NCBI GenBank assembly: GCA_937898635.1
Contig: CALEJW010000045.1
Coordinates: 1-64,000, forward strand
Source: an uncultured Pseudomonadota bacterium
GTDB lineage: Bacteria > Pseudomonadota > Gammaproteobacteria > Burkholderiales > Usitatibacteraceae
Length of the DNA stretch: 64,000 nt
Direction of reading: 5' to 3'
Part shown: positions 29,333 to 39,201 of the stretch, one piece after another
Layout: each line of letters starts with the position of its first letter
Numbering within the stretch: position 1 is the stretch's first letter
Program-made: the position numbers and the translations under genes
The notes under the pieces: model-generated
The model's input: the letters and a program-made list of their open reading frames with translations, nothing else
What the model was told of the DNA's origin: nothing
Database searches by the model: none

Positions 29333-30271
29333 GTGACCGCCTACGTAATCCGACGAATGTGGCAGATGATCCCGACGCTCGCTGGCGTGATCCTGCTCAT
29401 CTTCTTCCTGTTCAACTGGGTGGGGGGCGACCCCGCGCAGGTTCTCGCCGGGAAGATCTCCAACCCCGAGCAGATCGCGAACATCCGGAAGCAATTGGGC
29501 GTCGACCAGCCCTACTGGTACCAGCTCTGGGTGTTCGTGCAGCAGGTCTTCACCTTCGACTTCGGGCGCAGCTGGTCCACCAACGAGGAGGTCTCGCGCA
29601 TCCTCCTCACGCGGGTCGGGCCCACGCTCACCATCATGGTGCCGGTGCTCCTGATCGAGACCACGCTCGCGGTGGTCTTCGCGATCATGGTGGCCTATGT
29701 GCGCGGCAGCCTCACCGACCGCACGATCATGGTGATCTGCACCACCGCCATGTCCATCAGCTTTCTCGTCTACATCATCTTCGGGCAGTGGCTCTTCGGC
29801 TTCATCCTCGGCTGGTTCCCCGTGCAGGGCTGGAGCGAGAGCTACTGGCGCAACCTCACCAACTACGCGCCGCTGCCCATCATGCTGGCGATCTTCGTGG
29901 GCCTCGCCCCGCAGCTGCGGCTCTACCGCTCGTTCTTCCTCGAGGAGATCAACCAGGACTACGTGCGCACCGCGCGCGCCAAGGGCCTGCCGGAGAAGAA
30001 GGTGATGATGAAGCACGTGCTGAGGAACGCCCTCATCCCCATCCTCACGAACGTCGGCATCTACCTGCCCAGCGTCTTCGTCGGCTCCTTCCTCCTCGAG
30101 GTCTTCTTCTCGATCCCGGGGCTGGGGCGCGAGATCGTGACGGCGGTGAACCGCAGCGACTTCCCGGTGATCAAGGCGGTGACGGTCTACCTCGCCGTGC
30201 TCACCATGTTCGTGAACCTGCTGGTCGACGTGATGTACAAGCTCGTCGACCCGCGCGTGTCCTTCAAGTGA
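29333..30271 (+). CDS. ABC transporter permease, DppB/OppB/YejB type
   Basis: An inner-membrane permease of 312 residues with about six transmembrane segments. The N-terminus YVIRRMWQMIPTLAGVIL is typical of the family, as is GGDPAQVLAGK. The EAA loop that docks the ATPase is DYVRTARAKGLPEKKVMMKH. GTG start with an upstream ggagaag sequence. It pairs with the next gene, whose ATG is 8 bases after this stop. Confidence 0.94.
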   Translation: MTAYVIRRMWQMIPTLAGVILLIFFLFNWVGGDPAQVLAGKISNPEQIANIRKQLGVDQPYWYQLWVFVQQVFTFDFGRSWSTNEEVSRILLTRVGPTLTIMVPVLLIETTLAVVFAIMVAYVRGSLTDRTIMVICTTAMSISFLVYIIFGQWLFGFILGWFPVQGWSESYWRNLTNYAPLPIMLAIFVGLAPQLRLYRSFFLEEINQDYVRTARAKGLPEKKVMMKHVLRNALIPILTNVGIYLPSVFVGSFLLEVFFSIPGLGREIVTAVNRSDFPVIKAVTVYLAVLTMFVNLLVDVMYKLVDPRVSFK

Positions 30272-30278
30272 GGCCCGC

Positions 30279-31331
30279 ATGAGCGCCGTTCTCCCCCGCA
30301 ACGCCCCGCCCGTGATGCAGGAATCCCCGGGCCTGTGGATCCTCGCGTGGCGCCGCCTGCTGAACGACCGCGTGGGCGTCATCTGCCTCGCGGTGGTCGC
30401 CGCCTACCTCGCGATGATGCTCGCCTCCTTCACGGGGCTCGTCGCCGGCGACTGGAACAAGGAAAAGGGCGTCTCCTACGCCAACCCCGCCTTCCTCGCC
30501 GGGGCGGAGAACCTCGAGGCGAGGGAGGTCACCAACAAGGACGCGAGCACGCGGGCCAAGCCCGTCGATCTCTCGGACATCGACCCGCTCGCGCCGCGCT
30601 ACAAGGAGTGGGAGGAGCGCGCGGCGAAGATCGCGGTGACCGAGACCCGCCGGTCCGAGACGCTCCCCTTCGGCGGCGACAAGTGGGGACGCGACGTGCT
30701 GGCCAAGGCGGTCAAGGGCTCCGAGGTGTCGATCTTCGTGGGCCTCACCGCCGCGCTCTTCGCGACCCTCATCGGCACCGTGCTCGGCGCGATGGCGGGC
30801 TACTGGGGCGGGCGGGTGAACGACTTCCTGGAGTGGTTCTACAACATCTTCACCTCGATCCCCTACATCCTCCTCATCCTCGCCTTCGCGGCGGTGTTCA
30901 AGCGCGGCCTGGACACGATCATCGTGATCCTCGCCCTCACGGGCTGGACGGGCATCTACCGCCTGGTGCGCGCGGAGTACATCAAGCACTGCGGCCGCGA
31001 GTACGTGAAGGCGGCGCAGGCGATCGGCGCCTCGCACCTGTCGCGCATGTTCATCCACATCCTGCCCAACGCGAGCCACGTGATCCTGGTGCAGCTCTCC
31101 CAGCACGTGGTGAGCTTCATCAAGGCGGAGGTGATCCTCTCCTTCCTGGGCCTGGGCGTGCCGGTGGACATGGTGTCCTGGGGAACGATGCTCGCCGAGG
31201 CGCAGAACGAGCTCGTGATCGGCAAGTGGTGGCAGCTCTTCGCCGCGGGCGCGAGCATGGCGATCCTGGTGACCGCCTTCTCGATGCTCACCGACAGCCT
31301 GCGCGACGCGCTGGATCCGAAGCTCAAGTGA
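30279..31331 (+). CDS. ABC transporter permease, DppC/OppC/YejE type
   Basis: A 350-residue permease. After the first transmembrane helix (GVICLAVVAAYLAMMLA) there is a periplasmic insert of about 100 residues (roughly 55-145), rich in charged residues, before the FGGDKWGRDVLAK motif that starts the conserved core. Such an insert occurs in YejE-type permeases and is absent from DppC. The EAA loop is EYVKAAQAIGASHLSRMFIH. It forms the channel with the preceding permease. Confidence 0.93.
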   Translation: MSAVLPRNAPPVMQESPGLWILAWRRLLNDRVGVICLAVVAAYLAMMLASFTGLVAGDWNKEKGVSYANPAFLAGAENLEAREVTNKDASTRAKPVDLSDIDPLAPRYKEWEERAAKIAVTETRRSETLPFGGDKWGRDVLAKAVKGSEVSIFVGLTAALFATLIGTVLGAMAGYWGGRVNDFLEWFYNIFTSIPYILLILAFAAVFKRGLDTIIVILALTGWTGIYRLVRAEYIKHCGREYVKAAQAIGASHLSRMFIHILPNASHVILVQLSQHVVSFIKAEVILSFLGLGVPVDMVSWGTMLAEAQNELVIGKWWQLFAAGASMAILVTAFSMLTDSLRDALDPKLK

Positions 31332-31348
31332 ACCCGGGGACGACGAGC

Positions 31349-33049
31349 ATGGCGAACGAACAGAATCTCCTGCGGGTCCAGGACCTGCGGGTCAGCTTCC
31401 GCATCGACCGGCACACGACCTTCGAGGCGGTGAAGGGGATCTCCTTCGACATCCCCACGCACCGGATCGTGGCCCTCGTGGGCGAGTCGGGCAGCGGCAA
31501 GTCCGTCTCCGCGATGTCGATCCTGGGCCTGCTCCCGGAGAACGCGATCGTGCCCGCCGGGAGCCGGATCCTCTACGGCGGCGCCGACCTCCTCAAGGCC
31601 CCGGAGGAGCGCCTGCAGGACATCCGCGGCAAGGACATCTCGGTGATCTTCCAGGAGCCGATGACCTCGCTCAACCCCGTGTTCCCGGTGGGCGAGCAGA
31701 TCGGCGAGGTGCTGCGGCTGCACATGGGGCTCTCCCCGAAGGCGGCCGCCGCGCGCGCGGTCGAGCTCCTCGGCGAGGTCGGCATCCCGGAGCCGCAGCT
31801 TCGCGCGAGGAGTTTTCCCCACGAGCTCTCGGGCGGGCAGCAGCAGCGGGTCATGATCGCGATGGCGATCGCCTGCGAGCCCAAGCTCCTCATCGCCGAC
31901 GAGCCCACCACCGCGCTCGACGTGACCATCCAGAAGCAGATCCTCGAGCTCATGGCGAGGCTGCAGGAGAAGCACCACATGTCGGTGCTCTTCATCACCC
32001 ACGACCTGGGCGTCGTGGGCGAGATCGCCGACCACGTGGTGGTGATGCAGGAGGGCGCGGTCCAGGAGCAGGGACCGGTGCGCGACATCTTCGAGCGCCC
32101 GCAGCACCCCTACACCAAGGCGCTCCTCGCCTGCCGGCCGCGCCTGGACCGCCGGCCGATGCGCCTTCCCGTGATCGACGACTTCCTGAAGGAGGGCGGG
32201 CTCGCGAACTACGACGAGCGCCCGCGCGGCGTGAAGGAGGGCGACGCGGTGATCCTGGAAGCCAGGAGCCTCAACAAGACCTTCTTCCTGAAGGAGGGGT
32301 TCTTCGGCAAGAAGGCGGTGCCGGCGGTGAAGGACGTGAACTTCCGCCTCGCCCGCGGCAAGACGCTGGGGCTGGTGGGGGAATCGGGCTCGGGCAAGAC
32401 CACGGTCGGGCTCACCCTCATGCGCCTTCACGACGCCACGAGCGGCGAGGTGCTCTTCGAGGGCAAGAACCTCCTCGCGCTCTCGGACCGGGAGATGATG
32501 GCCTACCGCCGGCGCATCCAGATCATCTTCCAGAACCCGTACGCCTCCCTCAACCCGCGCTTCACGATCGGCAACATCCTCACCGAGCCCATGAAGATCC
32601 ACGGGATCGGCGCCAGCCAGAAGGAGCGCGTGGACCTCGCCTTCGAGATGCTCTCGAAGGTCGGGCTGCACCCGTCCTCGTTCTACAAGTACCCGCACGA
32701 GTTCTCGGGCGGGCAGCGCCAGCGCATCGCCATCGCCCGCTGCCTCACGATGAAGCCGGACGTCCTCATCTGCGACGAGTCGGTCTCCGCGCTCGACGTG
32801 TCGGTGCAGGCGCAGGTGCTGAACCTCCTCCAGGACCTCCAGGACGAGTTCAACCTCTCCTACATCTTCATCTCCCACGACCTCGCCGTGGTGAAGTACA
32901 TCTCCGACGAGATCATGGTGATGAACCAGGGCGAGATCGTGGAGATCGCGAACGCCGACGAGATCTACCTGAACCCCCGGCAGGAATACACGAGGAAGCT
33001 CCTCGCCTCGATCCCGCGCGGCTGGAGCGCCTCCCGGGCCGCGGCCTGA
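31349..33049 (+). CDS. Fused double ATP-binding protein of the peptide-type ABC transporter (YejF-like)
   Basis: A 566-residue protein with two complete nucleotide-binding domains in one chain, equivalent to DppD plus DppF. Domain 1 has GESGSGKS (45-52), LSGGQQQR and LLIADEPTTALD. Domain 2 has GESGSGKT, FSGGQRQR and LICDESVSALD. Both Walker and signature motifs are intact. The oligopeptide-type C-terminal motif (HPYTKALLACRP) follows domain 1. The fused arrangement is seen in YejF. It begins 17 bases after the permease stop. Confidence 0.95.
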   Translation: MANEQNLLRVQDLRVSFRIDRHTTFEAVKGISFDIPTHRIVALVGESGSGKSVSAMSILGLLPENAIVPAGSRILYGGADLLKAPEERLQDIRGKDISVIFQEPMTSLNPVFPVGEQIGEVLRLHMGLSPKAAAARAVELLGEVGIPEPQLRARSFPHELSGGQQQRVMIAMAIACEPKLLIADEPTTALDVTIQKQILELMARLQEKHHMSVLFITHDLGVVGEIADHVVVMQEGAVQEQGPVRDIFERPQHPYTKALLACRPRLDRRPMRLPVIDDFLKEGGLANYDERPRGVKEGDAVILEARSLNKTFFLKEGFFGKKAVPAVKDVNFRLARGKTLGLVGESGSGKTTVGLTLMRLHDATSGEVLFEGKNLLALSDREMMAYRRRIQIIFQNPYASLNPRFTIGNILTEPMKIHGIGASQKERVDLAFEMLSKVGLHPSSFYKYPHEFSGGQRQRIAIARCLTMKPDVLICDESVSALDVSVQAQVLNLLQDLQDEFNLSYIFISHDLAVVKYISDEIMVMNQGEIVEIANADEIYLNPRQEYTRKLLASIPRGWSASRAAA

Positions 33050-33069
33050 GCCGGACTCGGGAGCCCGCG

Positions 33070-35043
33070 ATGAGCGTCCTGGGGAGGATCGCCGGACTGC
33101 CCCTCGCCCTCGCGCTGGCGGCGGCCCAGGCCGCCCCGCCCGAGCGCCCCCTCATCGGCACCTACGACGCGGCCACGGTGACGCGCCTGTGCGACGAGGG
33201 AATCGCGCGGGCGAAGGACGCCCTCGCGGCGATGGAGGCGAGGAAGGGCGGGGCCGGCTTCTTCGACGAGTGGAACCGGCTGCAGATCCGGATCGAGGAC
33301 GTGGTGAATCCCATCTACCTGATGGGCAGCGTCCACCCCGACAAGACGGTGCGCGACGCGGCCGACCCCTGCCTCACGCGCTACACCACGCTTTCGACGG
33401 AGATCTTCCAGAGCGAGAAGCTCTTCGCGCGCGTGAAGGCCGCGCGGACGGCCAACGCGAGGCAGGCGAAGCTGCAGAAGGACCTCGTCGAGGGCTTCGA
33501 GGACTCGGGCGTGGCGCTCCCGCCGGACAAGCGAGCGCGCGCGAAGGAGATCTTCGACCGGCTGGAGCTGCTGCGCCAGGAATACGACCAGCGCATCCGC
33601 GACGACCCGACGAAGGTGACGGTGACGCCCGCGGAGATGGAGGGCATGCCCGAGGCGTACGTGAAGGCGCAGAAGAAGGACGGCGAGGGCAACTTCGTGC
33701 TCGGCCTGGACTATCCCGCCTACGCGCCCTTCCTGGCGGGGGCGAGGAGCGAGGCGGCGCGCAAGCGCTACTACACGGCCAAGCTGCGCGAGGGTGGCGA
33801 GGAGAACCTCGCGCGCCTGGACGAGATCTTCCGGCTGAGGAAGGAGCTCGCGGGGCTCTATGGACTGCCGAGCTTCGCGCACTACTCGCTTCGCCGGAAG
33901 ATGGCCGGCACGCCCGGCGCGGTGGAGAAGTTCCTCGCCGAGGTGAAGTCCGCGGTCCGGAGCGTGGAGGCGCGCGAGCTGGACGAACTGCGCGCCGCGA
34001 AGGCCGCGGAGGAGGGCAAGGACGCCGCCGCGACGTCCTTCGGCCGCTGGGACCTCTTCTACTGGCAGGAGCGCGTGCGCAAGGCGCGCTTCGCGGTCGA
34101 CCAGGAGGAGATGCGCCGGTACTTCCCGACGGGAAAGGCGGTCGCGTTCACGCTGCTCCTGTCCGAGACGCTCTACGGGGTGAAGTTCACCGAGCGCAAG
34201 GTGCCGGTGTGGCATCCCGAGGTGCGCTACTTCGACGTGACCGACGCGGCGTCGGGCGCCTTCCTCTCGGGTTTCTACCTGGATCTCTTTCCCCGCGAGG
34301 GCAAGTACAACCACGCCGCGGCATTTCCGGTGCGCGGCGCGAGCCTCGCCGCGAAGCGCACCCCGGTGTCGGTGCTCGTGACGAACTTCAACCGCACCGG
34401 CCTCGACCCGGAGGAGATGGAGACGCTCCTGCACGAGTTCGGCCACGTGCTGCACGGCGTGCTGTCGAGGACGGACTACGTCACCCACGCGGGCACGAGC
34501 ACGCCCGGCGACTTCGTCGAGGCCCCCTCGCAGATGTTCGAGGAGTGGGTCCGGCGGGAGCAGCCGCTCGCGCTCATGGCGAAGGTCTGCCCCGGGTGCC
34601 CGCGCCTGGGCAAGGAGGACATCGAGCGCCTCGCGGCCGCGCGCCGCTTCGGCAAGGGCATCCTCTACGCCCGGCAATGGCTCTACGCGGCCTTCGACAT
34701 GGCGCTCTCGACCGGGCCGCAGCCCGCGATGGCGGCGTGGAAGCGCCTGGAAGCCGGGACGCCGCTCGGCTTCGTGGAAGGGACGTACTTCCCGGCGTCC
34801 TTCAGCCACATCGCGTCGAACTACGCCGCGGGCTACTACGGCTACATGTGGTCGCAGGCGATCGCGCTCGACATGCTCTCGGCCTTCTCGAAGGACATGC
34901 TCGACGCGAAGGTCGGCCGGCGCTACCGCGAGGCGATCCTCTCCCAGGGCGGGCAGCGCGAGCCGGCCGACATGGTGAGGAAATTCCTCGGCCGCGAGCC
35001 TTCGAGCGACGCCTTCTTCGCGGAGATCACGGGGCGGCGCTAG
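33070..35043 (+). CDS. Exported M3 family zinc metallopeptidase
   Basis: A 657-residue oligopeptidase of the thimet oligopeptidase family. The zinc site is LLHEFGHVLHG, with the third-ligand glutamate expected in DFVEAPSQMFEEW. The YNHAAAFP and AGYYGYMWSQ stretches are further family signatures. Unlike cytoplasmic OpdA it begins with a signal peptide (GRIAGLPLALALAAAQAA), so it should act in the periplasm. It starts 20 bases after the ABC ATPase and probably belongs to the same operon; trimming peptides before uptake is a plausible role, but inferred. Confidence 0.92.
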   Translation: MSVLGRIAGLPLALALAAAQAAPPERPLIGTYDAATVTRLCDEGIARAKDALAAMEARKGGAGFFDEWNRLQIRIEDVVNPIYLMGSVHPDKTVRDAADPCLTRYTTLSTEIFQSEKLFARVKAARTANARQAKLQKDLVEGFEDSGVALPPDKRARAKEIFDRLELLRQEYDQRIRDDPTKVTVTPAEMEGMPEAYVKAQKKDGEGNFVLGLDYPAYAPFLAGARSEAARKRYYTAKLREGGEENLARLDEIFRLRKELAGLYGLPSFAHYSLRRKMAGTPGAVEKFLAEVKSAVRSVEARELDELRAAKAAEEGKDAAATSFGRWDLFYWQERVRKARFAVDQEEMRRYFPTGKAVAFTLLLSETLYGVKFTERKVPVWHPEVRYFDVTDAASGAFLSGFYLDLFPREGKYNHAAAFPVRGASLAAKRTPVSVLVTNFNRTGLDPEEMETLLHEFGHVLHGVLSRTDYVTHAGTSTPGDFVEAPSQMFEEWVRREQPLALMAKVCPGCPRLGKEDIERLAAARRFGKGILYARQWLYAAFDMALSTGPQPAMAAWKRLEAGTPLGFVEGTYFPASFSHIASNYAAGYYGYMWSQAIALDMLSAFSKDMLDAKVGRRYREAILSQGGQREPADMVRKFLGREPSSDAFFAEITGRR

Positions 35044-35094
35044 CGCGCGCGATTCACCTGCGGCGCGCGCGGGCTTTCGGGCGCCCGTTGGCCG

Positions 35095-35100
35095 TATAAT
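35095..35100 (+). promoter_or_regulatory. Putative -10 element for sodB
   Basis: A perfect TATAAT 38 bases before the sodB ATG. The -35 position is weak (around ggcttt), which may mean activator control. Confidence 0.5.
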
Positions 35101-35138
35101 TTCCCTTCCCCCGAATACCTTCCCACCGGAGACCTCCC

Positions 35139-35732
35139 ATGTTCACGCTCATGGCGCTTCCCTACGCCGACAACGCGCTCGCACCCGTCATCTCCGCCAA
35201 CACGCTCGGCTTCCACCACGGCAAGCACCACAAGACCTACGTGGACAACCTGAACAACCTGGTGAAGGGGACGGAGCTCGAGGGCAAGTCGCTCGAGGAC
35301 GTGGTGATGGCGACCGCGGGCAAGGCGGACAAGGCGCCGCTCTTCAACAATTCCGCGCAGATCTGGAACCACGACTTCTACTGGAAGAGCCTCAAGCCGG
35401 GCGGCGGCGGCACGCCCACGGGCAGGATCGCCGACAAGCTGAACGAGTCCTTCGGCAGCTTCGAGGAGTTCAGGAAGCAGATGTCGGCGACCACGATCTC
35501 GCAGTTCGGCAGCGGCTGGGGCTGGCTCGTGGCCGACGGCGCCGGCAAGCTCAAGGTGGTGAAGACGGGCAACGCGGAAGTGCCGATGTCCCAGGGCCTG
35601 AAGCCCCTGCTCACCATCGACGTGTGGGAGCACGCCTACTACCTCGACCACCAGAACCGTCGCGCCGACTACGTGAACGCGGTGATCGACAAGCTCCTCG
35701 ACTGGGAATTCGCGGCCGCGAACCTCGGCTAG
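35139..35732 (+). CDS. sodB: Superoxide dismutase (Fe type)
   Basis: Cytoplasmic enzyme that dismutes superoxide. The 197-residue product has the metal-ligand regions [23 protein letters not shown] and [15 protein letters not shown]. The [13 protein letters not shown] context favours iron over manganese. The start is ATG 35139, with GGAG about 7 bases upstream; an internal ATG four codons later (MALPYADN) is equally close to family N-termini. It converges with mltD. Confidence 0.95.
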   Translation: MFTLMALPYADNALAPVISANTLGFHHGKHHKTYVDNLNNLVKGTELEGKSLEDVVMATAGKADKAPLFNNSAQIWNHDFYWKSLKPGGGGTPTGRIADKLNESFGSFEEFRKQMSATTISQFGSGWGWLVADGAGKLKVVKTGNAEVPMSQGLKPLLTIDVWEHAYYLDHQNRRADYVNAVIDKLLDWEFAAANLG

Positions 35733-35771
35733 CGCCCTGCGGCGACCGGGGACGCTGCCCGTTCCCCGCGC

Positions 35772-37058
35772 CTACTGCAGGCGAAGGCGCAGGCCCGGCT
35801 GGATGATCGCGCGGGCCGAGAGGTTGTTCAGCTGCAGCAGGTCCGGGACGTCGCGGCCGAATTGCCGCGCGATGCCGTAGACGGTGTCGCCCGACTTCAC
35901 CGTGTAATAGCCGCCGGGGGACGCGACGGGTTTCGCGCCGTCCGGGCCGCGGCCGGGCACGAGGATCGGCTGGGAGGCGGTGAGGCGGCCCTTGCGGTTC
36001 ACGTGCAGGTTGTTCGCGTGGCGCAGCGCCGCGCCGGAAAGCCCGTGCCGGCGCGCGATCGCGTCCACGCTCTCGCCCCTGCGCCCCTGGATCGTCTTCC
36101 AGGTGACCAGCGGGCGGTCCCAGTTCTCCAGGTTCTCGCGGAAGAGCTCCGCCTTGTCCAGCGGCAGGACGAGCGTGCCGGCCTGCGCCATCGCCACGGG
36201 CTTGTTGTGGGACGGGTTGAGGGCGATGAACTCGTCCTCCGGCATGCCCGCGAGGCTCGCGGCGAGCTTCACGTCGATCCTCGCGGGCGCCTCGACCGTC
36301 GTGAAGTAGGGCTGGTCCGGGATCGACTCGAGCTCGACCCCGTACAGGCCCGGCGCGAGCACGATGTTCTTCACCGCCACGAGCTTCGGCACGTAGTTCG
36401 TCGTCTCCGGGGGGAGCTTGAGGTCGAGGTAGCCGGTGGGCAGCCCGCGCCGCTGGTTGGCGGCGATCGCGCGCCCGACGCAGCCCTCGCCGCAGTTGTA
36501 GGCCGCGAGCGCGAGTTCCCAGTTCCCGAACATGTCGTGCAGCTTCTGCAGGTAGTTGAGCGCGGCGTCCGTCGCGGCCACGATGTCGCGGCGGTTGTCC
36601 TTGAACCAGTCCTGCGCGAGGCCGTAGTTGCGCCCCGTGGAGGGGATGAACTGCCACAGGCCCGAGGCCTTCGAGCGCGAGTAGGCGTGGGGGTTGAAGG
36701 CGCTCTCGACCACCGGCAGCAGGGCGATCTCCGTGGGCATGCCGCGCTTCTCGACCTCCTCGACGATGTAGTGCAGGTAGCGGCTGCCGCGGTCGACGAA
36801 GCGCCGGATGTAGTCGGGACGGTTCGCGTACCAGGTCTCGTGCTCCAGGACGAGCGGGGAGTCGAGCGGCTCGAGGAGGAAGCCCTTGCGCACGCGTTGC
36901 CAGAGATCGGGGTCCGGCATCGGCACCGCGGGCTCCTCGAAGGCGTCCGGGATCGCGACGGCCGCAGCCGCGCGCAAGGCGGGCGGGGAGGCGAGGGCGC
37001 CGAGCGAGGCCATCGCGGCACCGGCCGCCAGGATCTTCAGAACCCGCTTCGAAATCAT
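35772..37058 (-). CDS. mltD: Lytic murein transglycosylase D with LysM domains
   Basis: A 428-residue periplasmic enzyme that cleaves peptidoglycan glycan strands. It has a signal peptide but no clear lipobox. The SLT domain holds the catalytic Glu in LLPVVESAFNP, followed by ASGLWQFIPSTGRNYGL and ALAAYNCGEG. Two LysM repeats occupy the end, the first degenerate (WKTIQGRRGESVDAIARRHG), the second typical (YYTVKSGDTVYGIARQFG). LysM domains bind peptidoglycan. Its upstream 57 bases are AT-rich and may hold the promoter. Confidence 0.94.
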   Translation of the reverse strand: MISKRVLKILAAGAAMASLGALASPPALRAAAAVAIPDAFEEPAVPMPDPDLWQRVRKGFLLEPLDSPLVLEHETWYANRPDYIRRFVDRGSRYLHYIVEEVEKRGMPTEIALLPVVESAFNPHAYSRSKASGLWQFIPSTGRNYGLAQDWFKDNRRDIVAATDAALNYLQKLHDMFGNWELALAAYNCGEGCVGRAIAANQRRGLPTGYLDLKLPPETTNYVPKLVAVKNIVLAPGLYGVELESIPDQPYFTTVEAPARIDVKLAASLAGMPEDEFIALNPSHNKPVAMAQAGTLVLPLDKAELFRENLENWDRPLVTWKTIQGRRGESVDAIARRHGLSGAALRHANNLHVNRKGRLTASQPILVPGRGPDGAKPVASPGGYYTVKSGDTVYGIARQFGRDVPDLLQLNNLSARAIIQPGLRLRLQ

Positions 37059-37115
37059 CGTGTTAATTATTGTTTTCTATGGATATTTTGATGCTACGCC
37101 CGAGTGGCCCGGGCG

Positions 37116-37649
37116 TCAATCGTCCCCTCGTGACCGCTCGCCCCCGCCGGGCAGCCGGCCCGGGCCTTCGCGGCCCGCCAGCGCCGAGAACTCGGGCCGC
37201 GTCATCCGCACGAGCTGCCACTCCGGCAGGAGCCTTCCGCCGAGGGACTCGTAGAAACGGATCGACGGCTCGTTCCAGTCGAGGACGCGCCATTCGAAGC
37301 GGCCGCAGTCGCGCTCGACCGCGAGTGCGGCGAGGTGGCGAAGCAGCGACTTGCCCACGCCCAGCCCGCGATGCGCGGGTTCGACGAAGAGGTCCTCGAG
37401 GTAGATGCCCGGGCGGCAGAGGAAGGTCGAGAAGGTCGTGAAGAAGAGCGCGAATCCGATGGCCCGGCCGCCGCGCTCGGCCATGACCGCCTCGCAGGCC
37501 GGCCGCGAGCCGAAGAGGGCCGCGTGGAGCGCTTCCGGCGTCGGCGCGGCCTGGTGCGCGAGCTTCTCGTAGTCGGCCAGCGCGAGGATGAGGCGGTTCA
37601 GGTCCCCGCAGTCCGCGGGCGCGGCGGGGCGAAGGCTGAAGTCCGCCAT
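37116..37649 (-). CDS. GNAT family N-acetyltransferase
   Basis: A 177-residue acetyltransferase. The acetyl-CoA site is in VEPAHRGLGVGKSLLRHLA, and WRVLDWNEPSIRFYESLGG is the usual C-terminal motif. The protein resembles the diamine/spermidine acetyltransferase-like branch (IYLEDLFVEPAHRG). I chose MADFSLRP as start because it follows the gloB stop by 5 bases; an upstream ATG would overlap gloB. Substrate unknown. Confidence 0.86.
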   Translation of the reverse strand: MADFSLRPAAPADCGDLNRLILALADYEKLAHQAAPTPEALHAALFGSRPACEAVMAERGGRAIGFALFFTTFSTFLCRPGIYLEDLFVEPAHRGLGVGKSLLRHLAALAVERDCGRFEWRVLDWNEPSIRFYESLGGRLLPEWQLVRMTRPEFSALAGREGPGRLPGGGERSRGDD

Positions 37650-37654
37650 GCCGG

Positions 37655-38422
37655 CTAGCGGAAGCCGTTCTTCCATTCGCGCACCGCGGCGAAGACTTCG
37701 ACGGGGGTGGCGAGCGGGCGGCCCGCGCGGGCCGAGGCCGAGGCGATGACCTCGGGCCGGTCCCAGCGCAGGAAGGGATTGGTGTCGAGCTCCTCGGCGA
37801 TGGTCGAGGGCACGGTCGGGCGGCCCCTCGCCCGGGCGGCCGCGTCGCGCGCCTGCCTCGCGGCGAGCCTCGCGTTGCCCGGCTCGACGGCGAGCGCGAA
37901 GCGCAGGTTCGCGAGCGTGTACTCGTGGGCGCAATAGACGCGCGTGCCGCCGGGAAGCCGCGCGAGCTTCGCGAGGGAATCCTGCATCTGCGCGGGCGTG
38001 CCCTCGAAGAGCCGGCCGCAGCCCCCGGCGAAAAGGGTGTCGCCGCAGAAGACGAAGCCCTCGCCCGCGTAGGCGATGTGTCCGGCCGTGTGGCCCGGCA
38101 CCTCCATCACCTCGAGCGCGAGGTCCAGGCCGGGAACGGCGATGCGCTCGCCGCCGCGAAGCCGCCTCGTGAGCCCGGCGATCGACTCGCCCGCGGGACC
38201 GAACGCCTCGCATCGCCAGCGCGCCTTGAGCGCCTCGAGGCCGCCGACGTGGTCGCCATGGTGGTGCGTGGCGAGGATGGCGGTGAGCGTGAGGGCGTTT
38301 CGCTCGAGGAAGTCCTGCACGGGCGCGGCGTCTCCCGGGTCCACGACCGCGGCGTGCCGGCCGTCGTGGACGACCCAGAGATAGTTGTCCTCGAAGGCCG
38401 GAACGGGGTCGATCTGCACCAT
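37655..38422 (-). CDS. gloB: Hydroxyacylglutathione hydrolase (glyoxalase II)
   Basis: Hydrolyses S-lactoylglutathione in methylglyoxal detoxification. The 255-residue metallo-beta-lactamase-fold protein has the binuclear metal motif [38 protein letters not shown] and YCAHEYT, and ends with the family C-terminal R-x-W-K pattern (VREWKNGF). It is divergent from the yafS-like methyltransferase; the order gloB / yafS / rnhA / dnaQ matches Escherichia coli. Confidence 0.96.
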   Translation of the reverse strand: MVQIDPVPAFEDNYLWVVHDGRHAAVVDPGDAAPVQDFLERNALTLTAILATHHHGDHVGGLEALKARWRCEAFGPAGESIAGLTRRLRGGERIAVPGLDLALEVMEVPGHTAGHIAYAGEGFVFCGDTLFAGGCGRLFEGTPAQMQDSLAKLARLPGGTRVYCAHEYTLANLRFALAVEPGNARLAARQARDAAARARGRPTVPSTIAEELDTNPFLRWDRPEVIASASARAGRPLATPVEVFAAVREWKNGFR

Positions 38423-38448
38423 GGACGCGAGTCTATTAGAATTGGCCC

Positions 38449-39201
38449 ATGCCGACCAACACGCTCGCGGACTGGTTCGCCACGCCGCTCGGGAGCTACC
38501 TCCTCGCGAAGGAGCAGGCCTACCTGGACGACGTGACGCCCGACATCTTCGGCTTCCACGCGCTGCAGCTCGGGCTGCCGCAGTTCGACCTCCTGCGCGA
38601 GAACCGCATCACGCACCGCATGCGCCTCGACGCGGGCGCGGGGGCGGACGTGCGCGCGAGGTGCCACGAGCTGCCGCTCGCCACGCAGTCCATCGACCTC
38701 GCGCTGCTGCCGCACGTGCTCGAGTTCGCCCAGGAGCCGCACGCGGTCCTGCGCGAGATCGACCGCGTGATGATGCCCGAGGGGCGGATCGTCATCCTCG
38801 GCTTCAATCCCTGGAGCCTCTGGGGCCTGCGCAGCGTCATGGGCCCGGCCCGGCACGAGACGCCGTGGAACGGCAAGTTCGTCTCGTTGCTGCGCGTGAA
38901 GGACTGGCTCGCGCTCCTGGGCTTCGAGGTGTCGGCCGGGCGGCTCGTCTGCTACGTGCCGCCGGTCAAGCGCGAGAAGTGGCTGCGGCGCCTCGCCTTC
39001 ATGGAGCCGGCGGGCGACCGCTGGTGGGCGGTGGGCGGCGCGGTCTACATGCTGCAGGCGATCAAGCGCGTGCACGGCGTGCGCCTGCTCACGCCCGCCT
39101 GGCAGGAGGCGGCGGCCCGCGAGAAGCGCGTCGCGCTGGCGGCCAAGCGCGAGGGCAATGCCGCCTCGTCCCGGGCCGGCTCCCTGCGCGTGGTCAAGTG
39201 A
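38449..39201 (+). CDS. Putative SAM-dependent methyltransferase, YafS-like
   Basis: A 250-residue class I methyltransferase-like protein. The [41 protein letters not shown] middle section is clearly methyltransferase, but the usual glycine-rich SAM motif I is weak ([12 protein letters not shown]), so activity is uncertain. Its place between gloB and rnhA identifies it as the YafS equivalent. Its stop overlaps the rnhA start by 4 bases. Confidence 0.85.
   Translation: MPTNTLADWFATPLGSYLLAKEQAYLDDVTPDIFGFHALQLGLPQFDLLRENRITHRMRLDAGAGADVRARCHELPLATQSIDLALLPHVLEFAQEPHAVLREIDRVMMPEGRIVILGFNPWSLWGLRSVMGPARHETPWNGKFVSLLRVKDWLALLGFEVSAGRLVCYVPPVKREKWLRRLAFMEPAGDRWWAVGGAVYMLQAIKRVHGVRLLTPAWQEAAAREKRVALAAKREGNAASSRAGSLRVVK

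Noticed and set aside
37097..37115. Hairpin cgcccg-N7-cgggcg downstream of the GNAT gene as a terminator
   Set aside because: Only 6 bp of stem and no T-run on either strand; too weak to call.
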